From Kryptolebias marmoratus (taxonomy: Eukaryota > Chordata > Actinopteri > Cyprinodontiformes > Rivulidae), in the NCBI RefSeq assembly GCF_001649575.2, contig NC_051433.1, forward strand, positions 18,118,757 through 18,182,756: 64,000 bases of DNA. Reading direction: 5' to 3'. Shown piece by piece: positions 63,201 to 64,000 of this stretch. The notes under the pieces were generated by a model that was not told the origin of the DNA, made no database searches, and saw only the letters and a list, made by a program, of their open reading frames with translations. Both the position numbers and the translations under genes were made by a program. Position 1 is the first letter of the stretch, and each line of letters begins with the position of its first letter.

Positions 63201-64000
63201 GGAGTAAGAAACAGCCAAAATTAGCATTAGCAGGCTAATATATGCTTTTGAATATATGAATTTTGATTCTTTTTTAGGCATCTCAATTTCTCAGAAATGA
63301 AGTTTTTACCCAAACTTGAGATCTGAGCAACTATTAGTTTTTAGGCAACAGATTGTTTTTATAAAAGCAAATTGTTTCATTAAGTAAAATCATCTGCTTC
63401 ATCGCATAAATTTGCTTTAGAAGAGCTCAATGTGATCAGGTAATACTGATATGTTGCAATCATTCATCACTCAACGCAAAAAAACCAAATCTGATTTAAC
63501 ACTGAGAACGACTCAAGGGTTCCCCCGAGTGGACAAAGTGTTGTACTGCAACTGAGACTGACGTCTTTCCAACCGAGGACCCATAAATCAGAGGTTTATG
63601 GGAATAAAAACTGTCTGAAAATGTAAAAGTGTTTGAAGTTTTAGTTTTGACCAGATCAGAAAATCCTTTTCTGATCACATCTAATCTTATATTCAACAGG
63701 GAATTAAGTTTGAAGCAGTTTTTGTCATGAAATGGGGTCTCTGTGTTAGTCTTTGGTGTTTGAGTCATTTCTCCTTCTCTTCCTTTTAAGTCTGGAATAG
63801 TTTTGGTTATTTTGTTATATCCTTGGCTTTTGTTCTTCTAATACTAGATGTTGTCAGCGCTCCCCACACACCTGTTTTTGGTCTGTTATCCTCAGTTAAT
63901 TGTCAGATCGTCTGCTGTAATAATCTTCGGTTGCTACCCGTTTGCCTTCGTGTTGGTTTGCTTTGATCCAAGTTTGCTCCAGGATTTGCTGCCTGCATTC

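Larger units (their letters stand above)
59956..64000. other. Upstream flank or 5' intron of tns2
   Basis: The first visible tns2 exon starts in phase 0 at an acceptor, so at least one more exon is needed upstream; I could not recognise it here. The region holds A-runs, (CA)n at 61113-61154, (AT)n at 61989-62039, the partial relative of the inverted-repeat element, an AGCTGAAA-rich tract, an assembly gap and a fragment of the dispersed repeat. Confidence 0.65.

Overview
The window is nuclear DNA of a ray-finned fish, probably a spiny-rayed (percomorph) teleost. It has long AT-rich introns with GT/AG splice sites, vertebrate-type proteins split into many small exons, fish-type repeats, (CA)n/(GA)n/(AT)n microsatellites and three runs of N that are assembly gaps. 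The family level is inferred; no species can be named from the sequence alone.

Two protein genes are present, both on the minus strand and arranged one after the other. The first is a vitamin D receptor gene (vdr): eight coding exons from 12503 down to 4036 give an unbroken 425-residue protein with the standard nuclear-receptor layout. Its leader is proposed to come from a 73-base non-coding exon (23808-23880) and a first exon ending at 24155, in front of a CpG-rich promoter with two CCAAT boxes and a perfect CRE (24760-24910). The second is tensin-2 (tns2): 26 coding exons from 59955 down to 33971 join in frame into 1,474 residues covering C1 zinc finger, PTEN-like phosphatase, C2, a long disordered middle, SH2 and PTB. 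Only the extreme N terminus is missing and probably lies beyond the right edge or unrecognised in 60-64 kb. The order vdr-tns2 agrees with both genes lying on human 12q13 (from memory).

Region by region: 1-4035 is non-coding DNA downstream of the vdr stop and may hold a long 3' UTR; 4036-24155 is vdr; about 24200-25150 is its CpG-rich promoter; 25.2-33.8 kb is intergenic, with a degenerate TTTAGCT-type repeat, an assembly gap, an intact tRNA-Gln(TTG) gene at 32341-32412 and a possible decayed tRNA-Met about 320 bases before it; 33.87-59.96 kb is tns2, including a 12.8 kb intron (46829-59644); 60-64 kb is microsatellite- and repeat-rich sequence with a 495-base gap.

The most striking non-gene signal is a dispersed, gene-less repeat family with units of about 300 bases, arranged singly or in short tandem runs in both orientations at ten places. 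Units carry a conserved AAGATGGCNGCCACAG-like core. Other points of interest are an upstream ORF in vdr whose stop overlaps the receptor start (TGATG) only after splicing, an octamer repeat serving as the pyrimidine tract of a 30-base tns2 exon, and a weak donor directly after the tns2 catalytic-cysteine exon. No wholly new gene system was found.
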